Shown: positions 23,724 through 32,632 of the stretch, piece after piece | Layout: every line of letters starts with the position of its first letter | How positions within the stretch are numbered: position 1 is the first letter of the stretch | Assembly (NCBI GenBank): GCA_020437105.1 | Contig: JAGQWR010000128.1 | Location: 1-34,798 of the forward strand | DNA from: Saprospiraceae bacterium | Lineage (GTDB): Bacteria; Bacteroidota; Bacteroidia; Chitinophagales; Saprospiraceae | Direction: 5' to 3' | DNA: 34,798 nt | Notes under the pieces: model-generated | What the model was told of the DNA's origin: nothing | Database searches by the model: none | What the model saw: the letters and a program-made list of their open reading frames with translations, nothing else | Position numbers and translations under genes: made by a program

Positions 23724-26700
23724 ATGATTGCAGGTTTTTTTATAAAAAGGCCAATTACGGCCATGGTAATATCCATCATTATTGTTCTGGTGGGTCTGAT
23801 CGCGATGCGAATCTTACCTGTTTCGCAATATCCGAATATCACGCCTCCAACCGTAGCGGTTGACGGACTGTACATTGGTGCGGATGCGGAAACGGTCGAA
23901 AAAACGACTACAACTGCCATCGAGACTCAGATAAATGGTACGCCCGGTATGTCGTTCATGCAGAGTAACAGTACCAGTAGCGGATCGAGTCGGGTTACTG
24001 TAACTTTCGATGTGGGTACCGATATTGATATTGCCACCCTGGATGTACAAAACAGGGTAAATATTGCCGAGCGCAGCCTTCCGGAGATTGTCAGAAGACT
24101 TGGCGTTTCAGTCAAAAAGCGCAATCCGAGTATTTTTCTGGCGCTGGCTGTCTATTCGCCGGAAGGCACCCATGATGCGACCTTTTTAGGCAACTTTTCC
24201 AATATCTATATAAAAGATGCCTTGCTGCGTGTGCCGGGAGTTGGGGATATTGTTTCGGTCGGAGATGAATTTGGTATGCGTATTTGGCTCAATCCGGAAA
24301 AGTTGGCCAGTTTGAAAATCACACCCTTAGAGATTAATGCCGCCTTGGTCGAGCAGAATCTGCAGGTGTCGGCGGGCACGATTGGCGGAACACCCCAACA
24401 CAATAGCCAAACTTTTGAGTACAACATTCTTACAAATAGTCAGCTAAATACAGTTAAAGATTTTGAGGAGGTGGTGATACGAACCGACCAGGAGGATGGG
24501 GGTATCGTATTTCTTAAAGATGTTGCTCGTGTCGAATTAGCGAAAGCCAGTTACGGCAATAACCCCTTTGTGATGGGTAAACCAGCCGCTTTCATGCTCC
24601 TATATCTGGCTCCAGGCGCCAATGCTCTGGCTACCAATGAGGCTTTGATGAAGGTGTTGGAAGAACTAAGGGCAAATTTTCCAAAAGACGTGGATTTTAT
24701 GATTCCGTTGGAGACCACTTCCGTCGTAGAGGTGTCTATGGAGGAAGTCATTCGCACGCTTGTGGAAGCCCTTTTATTGGTGGTTTTAGTGGTCTTTTTG
24801 TTTCTCCAAAACTGGCGCGCAACCCTTATTCCGATACTGGCAATTCCGGTTTCGCTGATTGGTACCTTCATCTTTTTTATTCCGTTTGGGTTTACCATCA
24901 ACACGCTGACCCTCTTTGCTTTTGTATTGTCTATCGGAATTGTAGTGGATGACGCGATTGTTGTGGTTGAAGCTATTCAGCACAATATGGATCATCTGAA
25001 GCTTTCTTCAAAAGACGCTACGATTAAAGCAATGCGAGAAATATCCGGACCGGTCATTGCTATTGCTTTAATCCTGGTTGCCGTATTTGTTCCTGTCGGA
25101 TTTGTGCCGGGAATTGTTGGCCGTCTGTACCAGCAGTTTGCCATTACCATCGCTATCTCTGTTGCAATCTCTGCTTTTGTGGCGCTTTCGCTAACACCGG
25201 CCTTGAGCATGTTGTTGCTAAAACCTAAAGATGCCACTCGCCGGGCTACTATCCTGGATCGATTTTTTAATTGGTTTAACCGGGGTTTTGAGCGATTAAA
25301 TAATGCCTATACACGCGGCGTACACAGCTGGATCAAAAAATCGCCTTATGTACTGGTGCTGCTCCTGTGCTTATTTGCAGGCCTTTATTGGCTATTCCAG
25401 AATAAACCAACGGGCTTTGTGCCAACAGAAGATGAAAAGCGGATGTATGTCACCTATGAGCTACCCGAAGGAAGCTCCACGACACGCAATATCGAGTTGC
25501 AGAAGGAACTCCAACGTAGAATCATGGAAATCCCTGCGGTAGATGTGGTCGGTGGTCTGGCAGGCTTGAACATCCTGACCTTTGCCAACAAGTCGAATGC
25601 AGGTACACTCTTCATTAAGCTCAAAGACTGGGATGAACGTGATCTGGAAGCCGAAAGTGTAACCAAAATTATGCAGCACGTGCGGCAGATAACCGCTGAT
25701 ATTAAAGAAGCACGGATTTTGGCTTTTGCACCTCCGGCTATTCCGGGCCTGGGGCGTTCTGCCGGCTTCACGTTTGAGCTACAACAAACAACAAGTAGAG
25801 ACGATATTAAGGGTTTTGAGCAAACGATGAATAATTTTTTAGCTGCTGTCAGACAGCGGCCGGAAATTGAAAATGCTTATTCCTTCTTCAGTGCCAAAAC
25901 ACCGAGTTACCAGGTTGAACTCGACAAGGAAAAGGCGAAAAAGATGGGGGTGTCAGTAGCAGAAGCCTACGGGACGCTTTCTACACTTTTGGCAAGTACT
26001 TACGTGAATGACTTTAATGTGTATGGGAGAAATTTTCGGGTGGTGACACAGGCAGACACCGTTTACCGAAAGGACATTTCAGACATAGGCAAATACCGCG
26101 TTCGGAACAGAATGGGCAATATGGTGCCGCTGAGCGCCTTGATTACGACCAATCTGATTGAGACGCCTGCCTTGATTACCCACTACAACCTATACCGTTC
26201 TACCGAAATATTGGGTGCTGCAGCTCCCGGGTATAGCAGTGGAGATGCCATTAAGGCCCTGAGTGAGGTGGCAGATCAGGCACTGCCTGTTGGATATAGT
26301 TATGAATTTGGAGGCATGAGCAGGGAAGAGATAAAAGCCGGAAATAGTACCGGGATGATCTTTACGATTTCGATAGTCTTTGTATTTCTTTTTCTGGCAG
26401 CTCTGTATGAAAGCTGGTCTGTTCCATTTTCGGTATTATTGGCGGTGCCCATTGGTGCCTTTGGTTCCATCCTGACCCTGACCTTTTTTCCGGGGCTGAC
26501 CAATAACATCTATGCCCAAATTGGCCTCATCACACTTATCGGATTGTCGGCAAAAAATGCCATTCTGATTGTGGAGTTTGCCAAAGATCGGGTGGATGCC
26601 GGTATGGATATTATCCAAGCTACACTGGAGGCTGTGCAGTTGCGTCTGCGACCTATTTTAATGACCTCATTCGCTTTTATTCTGGGGGTGTTGCCTCTGG

Positions 26701-26852
26701 CATTTTCCTCAGGTGCAGGTGCCGAAGCCCGGAAAACAATTGGCTGGACAGTGGCAGGTGGTATGACAGCAGCAAGTTCTCTGGCCATATTTGTCGTGCC
26801 GGTGCTTTATGTTTTAATTACAAAATTGGCAACCAGGAAAAAGGTGGAGTAG
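23724..26852 (+). CDS. RND multidrug efflux permease, HAE1 (AcrB/MexB) family
   Basis: A 1042-aa inner-membrane proton/drug antiporter, close to the length of AcrB (1049). It starts with the typical MIAGFFIKRPITAMVISIII and MRILPVSQYPNITPPTV. The proton-relay aspartates are in GIVVDDAIVVVEAIQ (TM4), and the TM10 lysine is in LSAKNAILIVEFAKD. Two large periplasmic loops and twelve predicted transmembrane segments are in the normal order. No TolC/OprM-type outer-membrane factor gene follows; the next gene is on the opposite strand, so the pump must use a channel encoded elsewhere. Confidence 0.95.
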   Translation: MIAGFFIKRPITAMVISIIIVLVGLIAMRILPVSQYPNITPPTVAVDGLYIGADAETVEKTTTTAIETQINGTPGMSFMQSNSTSSGSSRVTVTFDVGTDIDIATLDVQNRVNIAERSLPEIVRRLGVSVKKRNPSIFLALAVYSPEGTHDATFLGNFSNIYIKDALLRVPGVGDIVSVGDEFGMRIWLNPEKLASLKITPLEINAALVEQNLQVSAGTIGGTPQHNSQTFEYNILTNSQLNTVKDFEEVVIRTDQEDGGIVFLKDVARVELAKASYGNNPFVMGKPAAFMLLYLAPGANALATNEALMKVLEELRANFPKDVDFMIPLETTSVVEVSMEEVIRTLVEALLLVVLVVFLFLQNWRATLIPILAIPVSLIGTFIFFIPFGFTINTLTLFAFVLSIGIVVDDAIVVVEAIQHNMDHLKLSSKDATIKAMREISGPVIAIALILVAVFVPVGFVPGIVGRLYQQFAITIAISVAISAFVALSLTPALSMLLLKPKDATRRATILDRFFNWFNRGFERLNNAYTRGVHSWIKKSPYVLVLLLCLFAGLYWLFQNKPTGFVPTEDEKRMYVTYELPEGSSTTRNIELQKELQRRIMEIPAVDVVGGLAGLNILTFANKSNAGTLFIKLKDWDERDLEAESVTKIMQHVRQITADIKEARILAFAPPAIPGLGRSAGFTFELQQTTSRDDIKGFEQTMNNFLAAVRQRPEIENAYSFFSAKTPSYQVELDKEKAKKMGVSVAEAYGTLSTLLASTYVNDFNVYGRNFRVVTQADTVYRKDISDIGKYRVRNRMGNMVPLSALITTNLIETPALITHYNLYRSTEILGAAAPGYSSGDAIKALSEVADQALPVGYSYEFGGMSREEIKAGNSTGMIFTISIVFVFLFLAALYESWSVPFSVLLAVPIGAFGSILTLTFFPGLTNNIYAQIGLITLIGLSAKNAILIVEFAKDRVDAGMDIIQATLEAVQLRLRPILMTSFAFILGVLPLAFSSGAGAEARKTIGWTVAGGMTAASSLAIFVVPVLYVLITKLATRKKVE

Positions 26853-26861
26853 GCGAAAGTA

Positions 26862-29800
26862 TTATTTCCTTCTGCGCCAGGCGGCGGCAATTATGATTAA
26901 TCCTACTGCCAGCCACAGCCAATTCCAATTAAAGGCATTGGTTTTTAGTTTGTCGCCGTCGCCGATAAGTACGAAAGCTGCCCAATAGTAAGGGTGGCGG
27001 AACTCCGGATCCGCTTCTTGTCGAAAGACTTTTTTGGCAGCATGCAGGGCTTCTGATTTATTCAGTCCGGCGGCAAGCTCCTCATAAAAATAGGGCATTA
27101 ACTGGCTGGTACTTTGGTCACTTACTTTCCAAAGGCTCATCACTACGCTGGGTACCCCGGCATACATAAAACTCCGTCCTAAGCTAAAAACTCCCTCGCC
27201 TTCTTCATACTTACCCAGGCCGGTTTCGCAGGCGCTGAGTACGACCAGTTGTGCCTGAAGGTCTAAATTGGCAATTTCGTAGTGGTAAAGGCGGTTGTCT
27301 TCCTCCTGCTTTTCTCCGATATTAGTGAAGATCAGATTTGCCATATTCGGATTTTCAAAATCGGCTTCTCCGTGCATGGCCAGGTGGATTATTCCAAATT
27401 GTCCGGCATGTTCTTTAAAATAGGCTTCTGTTGCGCTTTCGCTGAAATTAAATTGCCCCGGAAAATAGGTGGCTATAGCTTGAATTTCTTTTCCGGTTCC
27501 TTCCAGGTTACCCACATCTGAACGAAGTTGTTCCATGCCGCCTCTCTGACTAATAATGATGTCTGATTCATAGGGTGGAGCCATGGCTAAACAAGCTGTT
27601 CCGGCGGGAAGTAAATGTTGTTGCTCCTTATTTTTGATCATTAAGGCAGCTGAATACGTATAGCGAATCTGAAATTGATCCATTAAATAGGGGAGCTTGC
27701 CAAAATCGCCAGAGGCTTCCATTATTCTTTGGGTATTTAATACCTCAAAGGGAATGGTATTTAATCGACCATCAGCAACGAGAATTATATTGGAGTAATC
27801 CGGCTGTTTTTCCGGACTAATTATAGACTCAAACAATTTTTCATATAAAGTAAATGCCGTATTATTATACTGATCCAGGGCCTTTTCCGGATTTATTTGG
27901 AAACTGTCAATATGAGTGAGTTGCTGACTTAATTCGCTGACAAGCGGACGGATAATAGCCGACTTTTCTAATGGAATTAATTTGACTTCTTTTTTGGTGA
28001 TGAAAAATGCCATCGCATTATGATCGTCCATGAAGTATTCAATAAATGCTGTTTTATCATTCGGCAGGAAATTTTGAACCTCACTTATTGATAGGGTAGT
28101 GGTTTCAAATTTAAGCTGGTGATAGGTAGGATACTCCAACTGGATTTCTTCTTTTAAATTAGCGAGGCCTAATTTTTGAGCTGCCAAATATCCTTCAAAC
28201 TGATTTTTTTGAGCCTCTTCATCTGCCTCCAGAAACGCTTTTTCATAATAGGCGATACTTACCGAAAAATCTTTTTCCTTTTGAATTAAACTGTCCGGTA
28301 CTCCACCCAGAATTTTACCTTCCGAGGATTTCAGGGCATCTAATAGGATAGAGCTTTTACTTTTTTCAATGTATGCAAAGGCTTGTTCCAGGTATTGATC
28401 AGATCCACCACGTACATTTAATCGTCGGGCTACTTCCGCTGCTTCTCCGTATATCTGTTTGAATTTTTTTCCCCAGATCAATTGAGAAGATTCCAATACA
28501 TAATCTGCGCGCAGGCTATCGATCAGGCTTATCGTCAAATCATAAGTATTTAAGGCCGCTTCCAGGCCTTCCTGTTCATCCGAATAAGCTGCCAGAGCAC
28601 CTGCCTTGGCATGCAGGGATTCCAGAAAATAAATAGGGTGTTTAAAACTGTTTATATCCGGATTAGCATAAATGTTCAGGCTGTCTGAAAATCCCGTACT
28701 ATTTACAATTAGCGCCTTTTGATAATACAAAAAGGCTTTAGAAAATTCTGATTCAGCAGCATAACAATCTCCCAAATAGGCATTCCAAAGGGAAATCAGG
28801 CCATCTGTTGAATTTCCATACAGGGAGATAGCCTTTTCCAGTGCAGCTTTTGCTTTGTCGATATTTCCGATTTTAAAATAAGTAATGCCCAGTCGCCCGT
28901 AAGTGGCATGTTTTGCAAAAGGGTCTGGAATTGCCAGCGCGCGTTCCAGATAAATTAAAGCCGTATCATATTTTTCCAGATCGATATAACACAGGCCCAA
29001 AAGGTTGTTTGAATTAACCACATCCTGAATATAAGGGTCACCCAAATGCCGATTAACTTCCAGGCATTTTTTTAAATTCGGGATAGCTTCTTCCGGTCGT
29101 TTTAACAGGGAATTTATATGTCCGATATTATAATACGCCAACGCTAAATCTGTATCTTCCCGACCCTGGGCGGTATAAATGTTTCTGCCAATGGAGTAAT
29201 AATCCAGCGAGCGCTGATAATCTCCTTTTTTATAATACATTTTGCCAAGTTGATAATATTGACCATAGAGATCCATTGAATCCCCTGTCCCTTGTCCGAA
29301 ATCACTGAGCGTTAAATTTAATGCATCCTGCAGGTAGGCGATCCCGATATCATAATCGCCGCTTAATCGGGCATAAATACTTGACCATTCCTTAATTTGA
29401 ATTTCGACCTGAAGCGGAATTTCCTTTGTGTTTATTAGTTTTCGGGCCTGTATCAGGGAGGTATCCATGTTATTGATATCCCGCTGGAAATAATAATTGA
29501 CAGCCATTAACAGGCGGCACATGGCCAGGTTTTCCCAATTTTCATTTTGTTCGGAAATCGGAATGGCGAGTTGGAGATAAATTAAAGAGCTATCGCTTTG
29601 TTTTTTGTTAATAAAAGATTCGGCTTTTTGTCGATAGGCCAGCGCCAGATTTTCGTGATCCGGAGGCAGTTTGGTCTTTGCGGCCAAAATAGCCTCTTCA
29701 ATATATTGATCCCGTATTTCAATCTCTAAATAATCTGCAATCCGGGCCATGTCAACCAGGCAAAATACGAACCCATCCCATTCATTATTTTGAGCATATA

Positions 29801-30014
29801 TTTCCTGAGCAGATTTAAGTTTTTCTATGGCTTCAGTATATTCCTCAATATTAAAAAGGGAATCTTTTTCATTTAATAATTGGACAACAAAAGAAGTGTC
29901 ATCCGGCTGGATGGCGGATTTGTTTTCCTGGGTGGCAGTTTGCTGGAAACCATAAAAGGAAAGGAGTACATAGGATACTCCGGATGCAAGAAGAAAATAA
30001 CCAAGTCTTTTCAT
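26862..30014 (-). CDS. Membrane-anchored TPR-CHAT caspase-like protein
   Basis: A 1050-aa protein. An N-terminal signal-anchor (LGYFLLASGVSYVLLSFYGF) is followed by roughly ten TPR units (about residues 80-530; for example YYNIGHINSLLKRPEEAIPN), a helical linker and a C-terminal CHAT domain (about 690-1020). The CHAT domain has the caspase-like dyad: His881 in HLAMHGEADF and Cys929 in LSACETGLG, with the further signature GVPSVVMSLWKVSD. A last hydrophobic helix (NWLWLAVGLIIIAAAW) followed by RRRK probably spans the membrane. The CHAT domain therefore sits between two membrane segments. It ends 9 nt from the RND permease gene (convergent). Upstream on the same strand are proteins with a repeated GGPxAT domain, possible partners or substrates. 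There is no CRISPR or gRAMP gene here, so a Craspase role is not supported. Confidence 0.88.
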   Translation of the reverse strand: MKRLGYFLLASGVSYVLLSFYGFQQTATQENKSAIQPDDTSFVVQLLNEKDSLFNIEEYTEAIEKLKSAQEIYAQNNEWDGFVFCLVDMARIADYLEIEIRDQYIEEAILAAKTKLPPDHENLALAYRQKAESFINKKQSDSSLIYLQLAIPISEQNENWENLAMCRLLMAVNYYFQRDINNMDTSLIQARKLINTKEIPLQVEIQIKEWSSIYARLSGDYDIGIAYLQDALNLTLSDFGQGTGDSMDLYGQYYQLGKMYYKKGDYQRSLDYYSIGRNIYTAQGREDTDLALAYYNIGHINSLLKRPEEAIPNLKKCLEVNRHLGDPYIQDVVNSNNLLGLCYIDLEKYDTALIYLERALAIPDPFAKHATYGRLGITYFKIGNIDKAKAALEKAISLYGNSTDGLISLWNAYLGDCYAAESEFSKAFLYYQKALIVNSTGFSDSLNIYANPDINSFKHPIYFLESLHAKAGALAAYSDEQEGLEAALNTYDLTISLIDSLRADYVLESSQLIWGKKFKQIYGEAAEVARRLNVRGGSDQYLEQAFAYIEKSKSSILLDALKSSEGKILGGVPDSLIQKEKDFSVSIAYYEKAFLEADEEAQKNQFEGYLAAQKLGLANLKEEIQLEYPTYHQLKFETTTLSISEVQNFLPNDKTAFIEYFMDDHNAMAFFITKKEVKLIPLEKSAIIRPLVSELSQQLTHIDSFQINPEKALDQYNNTAFTLYEKLFESIISPEKQPDYSNIILVADGRLNTIPFEVLNTQRIMEASGDFGKLPYLMDQFQIRYTYSAALMIKNKEQQHLLPAGTACLAMAPPYESDIIISQRGGMEQLRSDVGNLEGTGKEIQAIATYFPGQFNFSESATEAYFKEHAGQFGIIHLAMHGEADFENPNMANLIFTNIGEKQEEDNRLYHYEIANLDLQAQLVVLSACETGLGKYEEGEGVFSLGRSFMYAGVPSVVMSLWKVSDQSTSQLMPYFYEELAAGLNKSEALHAAKKVFRQEADPEFRHPYYWAAFVLIGDGDKLKTNAFNWNWLWLAVGLIIIAAAWRRRK

Positions 30015-30150
30015 AAAGCATCCAATTTTTCAGGAATGCAAAATGAGGTGACCTGCTGTGAAAGCAAGCCACCTGATTTATTCAGTTCCGTTATAAATAA
30101 AATTGTGTTCAAATTCCATACTTCGCTTCAGGTATAATTAAGCCCTATCA

Positions 30151-30158
30151 CAAAAGTA
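30151..30158 (-). promoter_or_regulatory. Promoter -7 element candidate for the CHAT gene
   Basis: On the minus strand this reads TACTTTTG, the same octamer found before the T9SS cargo gene, about 137 nt before the CHAT ATG. No TTG -33 element is present at the right distance. Confidence 0.25.
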
Positions 30159-30230
30159 AATCTCCTTACAAAATTAACAGGCTACGCTAAAATCCGGCTA
30201 TCCAGCCTGCATTAAAAAAAATGTAGCGGC

Positions 30231-31010
30231 CTAGGTAATTGGGACATTGGGTGTATCAACCTGAGTAGTCGGCCCGGAACCAGGGCTTGGTGCCGGAGCA
30301 ATTACTTTAACATCAAACTTTTTGGAACCAGGTTCGGTATAAGAATTACTAATAACACCGTACAGGATTTTTCTTGTTGAATCCACTAATATATTTGTCG
30401 CGGTGTATGCCCCATTTCCCAGGTTTAGGGTATCCCCAACGTAAATACTCATGTCCTGATCATAGGTAACATGGGCTGTATATGTGACCAGTGATTGACC
30501 CGCAGGACCAGTATCTACTTCTCTGGTTACCGTTATACTTGTGGCTTTTGGGCCCCCCAGAGGCTTATCAATGTTCCTGTTAGTTACAACATGAATGGGT
30601 ACGTCAAATTGATCGGACACTACATCACCGTTTGCATCGATCAACTCTACTTCTGTTGTGCCTTGTTTAGAAATATTGCTGACACTGGATGGCATCGGAC
30701 TTTCTAATAGGATTGTATTGTTAGACCCAATATTTAGATTGTTGAGTGTACAAACGCCCCCTCCAAGCACGATGGTACCATTCACATATTGGGATACCTG
30801 ATCCTCAAATTCGACTGCAATGGCGGATTGTCCCGGGAAAGGTTTGTCAATATCAACTTCCCGGATAGTAATTTTGGTAGCGTTTGGTCCACCGGGAGGT
30901 GCTGGATCTTCATTTGCGCGGTTTCCTTTAGAACCAATTAATTTATTGATAAGGGAAAAGAGCCAATTAAAAAAGGCTTTTAGTGGGTTTGTGGGTTTTG
31001 GAGAACTCAT
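30231..31010 (-). CDS. Two-domain GGPxAT-repeat protein with amphipathic N-terminus
   Basis: Unrecognised protein of 259 aa. ATG at 31010 (MSSPKPTNPLK) is preferred over GTG at 31019. The first 30 residues form an amphipathic/hydrophobic helix (LKAFFNWLFSLINKLIGSKG). Then come two related beta-domains of about 100 residues: the first opens PGGPNATKITIREVD, the second GGPKATSITVTREVD. Both continue with GQS, a YVxGxxxLGxG strand and end near a DxFDVxI strand. A proline-rich C-terminus (APAPSPGSGP) closes the protein. There is no signal peptide. The gene lies upstream of the CHAT gene on the same strand (216 nt) and downstream of a shorter paralogue. It may be a partner of the CHAT protein; this is inferred from position only. 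Confidence 0.65.
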   Translation of the reverse strand: MSSPKPTNPLKAFFNWLFSLINKLIGSKGNRANEDPAPPGGPNATKITIREVDIDKPFPGQSAIAVEFEDQVSQYVNGTIVLGGGVCTLNNLNIGSNNTILLESPMPSSVSNISKQGTTEVELIDANGDVVSDQFDVPIHVVTNRNIDKPLGGPKATSITVTREVDTGPAGQSLVTYTAHVTYDQDMSIYVGDTLNLGNGAYTATNILVDSTRKILYGVISNSYTEPGSKKFDVKVIAPAPSPGSGPTTQVDTPNVPIT

Positions 31011-31027
31011 ATTATACACATTCTTTA

Positions 31028-31075
31028 ATAGATGTCAAACTACCTTGAAAAGATGTAAGGCAGTTTGACGTCTAT
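31028..31075. terminator. Long 19-bp hairpin between the two GGPxAT genes
   Basis: ATAGATGTCAAACTACCTT (31028-31046) is complementary to 31057-31075 except at two positions, which are G/T-type pairs on one strand or the other. The loop is ten bases. It sits just after the small gene's stop and just before the start of the two-domain gene, so it could be a terminator or an mRNA-processing/attenuation element. Confidence 0.5.
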
Positions 31076-31095
31076 AAGTTATTGACAGACAGGTT

Positions 31096-31269
31096 TTAAT
31101 CCACGTCTCTGGTTACCGTAATATTAGTTGCCTTTGGTCCGCCGTTTGCTGTGGTATCATCCGTGTCCGGGTTATCCGGATCTGTGTTGGTATCGGAGTC
31201 GGTATCGTCCGTATTTGCAAACTGGGCATAAATAAAAGCTGCTCTTAGGGTTGATTCAGTGTTTTTCAT
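31096..31269 (-). CDS. Small acidic protein ending in the GGPxAT motif
   Basis: A 57-aa protein starting at ATG 31269 (MKNTESTLRAAFIYAQF). A strongly acidic Asp/Thr linker (residues about 19-41: DDTDSDTNTDPDNPDTDD) is followed by GGPKATNITVTRDVD, and the protein stops there. That last element is the opening of each domain in the downstream paralogue, so this protein is either a truncated paralogue or a short peptide carrying the motif as a tail. The leader-plus-linker-plus-motif layout resembles a precursor peptide, but no maturation enzyme is seen. An in-frame start at 31308 would add 13 residues. Confidence 0.5.
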   Translation of the reverse strand: MKNTESTLRAAFIYAQFANTDDTDSDTNTDPDNPDTDDTTANGGPKATNITVTRDVD

Positions 31270-31308
31270 GATGGTTGTGGTTTGTTGATGAAAATTCTTT
31301 CCGTACAT

Positions 31309-31548
31309 CTATGTAAGAAAACCGGAAAAGGTTCCTTTTGAATTCGTTGTAACAAAAATAGCAGCTTCCGGAAAGAGCGAAAACCCCATGATCATGGGGG
31401 GGGGATTCCAACTTCCACTTGCGTATAATACTAAGGTAACCTTTTTTGAACCTTTTACATCAATGGCAAACACGATGGGAGTTTGACCCCTAATAATACC
31501 TAAAGTACCCAAGCCAATCACTTGTGCTTGGGTACAAAACCCTTCCAA
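31309..31548 (-). pseudogene. Probable remnant of a GGPxAT domain protein, with a C9/G9 tract
   Basis: This 79-codon frame starts only at TTG. Its middle (CTQAQVIGLGTLGII...GSKKVTLVLYASG) can be laid over the second half of the domains in the neighbouring two-domain protein (YTATNILVDSTRKILYGV...GSKKFDVKVI). The opening half is missing, and after the alignable part the frame runs through a poly-C tract (nine G on the plus strand, 31396-31404) into sequence without domain character. I read it as a decayed copy; a small functional protein is possible. Confidence 0.4.
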
Positions 31549-31599
31549 CGCTTATCCTTTGAGGTTTAGCCCTCCAGGAAAGTCAAAAAAAACATCCTC

Positions 31600-32424
31600 A
31601 TGAATTGGAAAAATATTTTGCAGGATAAACTAAAAATCGGCCCCCGGAAATACTTCTTAACGGAATTACTCTTCATCAGTGGGCTTATACTTCTTGTATT
31701 TTCATTGAAAAACGTTGGTGGCGGTCGATTTGCCAATGTGTACAATGTTTTGTTTCTGGTGACTTTACTGATAGTCTTTTTTTACTCGAGGCGCCGGGCA
31801 TCAAAAAATACAGATCGAGAAGAAGTTAAATCTACTAGTTTAAGAAATCAAATTTCACAAGATTTACACGACGATGTGGGGTCCTTGCTGGCTGCACTGG
31901 CGATGCAGGCCGAGTTATATGCGAAAGAAAACCCGGATGATAAAACAGGTAAGCTTTTACAAATACAGGAAATGAGCCATCAGGCAATGGCCAATATGCG
32001 CGACATTGTTTGGTCGATGAATAAGACGGATAAAAAATGGGGAGAGTTAATTGACAGACTTCAAAATCATGCCCATTTGCTACTGGAAGGAAAAAATATA
32101 CATGTCAGCCTGAAATTGGATGGAATGGACATGGAAGAATCAGTGAGTAGCGATGTTTGTAAACATTTTTATCTAATCGGAAAGGAAGCTATCACGAATG
32201 TCTTTCGGCATTCCAATGCAGATCATGTCACGATCTGTTTTAAACGGACCAACAAAGAGGTGGAGATGGTGATTCAGGATAATGGATCCACGCAGAAAAA
32301 AGAGCCAAAACTTTCTTCCGGAATCGGACTGTCAAATATGCGGGAAAGAGCCAAATCACTGGGCGCTAAACTAAACGTACAATCAAACAGAGGTTTTGGG
32401 GTATTGCTTAGTATGAGTTTGTAA
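31600..32424 (+). CDS. Sensor histidine kinase, HisKA_3/NarX-LytS-like
   Basis: A 274-aa membrane kinase. Two transmembrane helices (about residues 18-38 and 47-64) are separated by only a short loop, so there is no periplasmic sensor domain. The HisKA_3 dimerisation domain has the phospho-acceptor His90 in QDLHDDVGSLLAALAMQAEL. The HATPase domain shows the N-box EAITNVFRHSNADHV (Asn200), the DNGS motif and SGIGLSNMRERAKSLGA. Such kinases usually pair with a LuxR-type response regulator; none is encoded next to it here. It points away from the CHAT/GGPxAT genes, with about 50 nt to the remnant ORF. Confidence 0.9.
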   Translation: MNWKNILQDKLKIGPRKYFLTELLFISGLILLVFSLKNVGGGRFANVYNVLFLVTLLIVFFYSRRRASKNTDREEVKSTSLRNQISQDLHDDVGSLLAALAMQAELYAKENPDDKTGKLLQIQEMSHQAMANMRDIVWSMNKTDKKWGELIDRLQNHAHLLLEGKNIHVSLKLDGMDMEESVSSDVCKHFYLIGKEAITNVFRHSNADHVTICFKRTNKEVEMVIQDNGSTQKKEPKLSSGIGLSNMRERAKSLGAKLNVQSNRGFGVLLSMSL

Positions 32425-32443
32425 AGCAACCTGGTTCCAGGGC

Positions 32444-32539
32444 TTATCCTTTGTCTTTTTTATTTCCCAATAACTTTCCAATAAATCTGCCAATTCCTTC
32501 AATGATGCGTTGTAATAAACCGGGTTTTTGATCAGACAT
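32444..32539 (-). CDS. 31-aa amphipathic small protein
   Basis: ATG at 32539 opens a 31-residue frame: MSDQKPGLLQRIIEGIGRF then IGKLLGNKKDKG, stop at 32444. It is a clear amphipathic helix with a basic end and an A-rich leader before the ATG. The plan is close to the N-terminus of the two-domain GGPxAT protein (MSSPKPTNPLKAFFNWLFSL...INKLIGSKG): both begin MSxxKP, then a helix, then L(L/I)G(N/S)K. It is convergent with the kinase gene (19 nt between stops). It may be a free-standing version of that helix, or the stump of a lost paralogue. Confidence 0.45.
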   Translation of the reverse strand: MSDQKPGLLQRIIEGIGRFIGKLLGNKKDKG

Positions 32540-32632
32540 TTGTTATGTTTTTTGAATAAAATGTGAATAAGTAAAGGTAATTGGTTCAAGGGTGAGGATA
32601 TTATCCCCTTGTATTAAAATGAGCAATCAGGA

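Noticed and set aside
26862..30014. Craspase (type III-E CRISPR) protease
   Set aside because: TPR-CHAT architecture is shared, but the protein is membrane-anchored and no gRAMP effector or CRISPR array is present.
31096..31269. RiPP precursor peptide
   Set aside because: Leader-linker-tail shape is suggestive, but no maturation enzyme or peptide exporter lies nearby, and the tail is the opening of a known paralogous domain.
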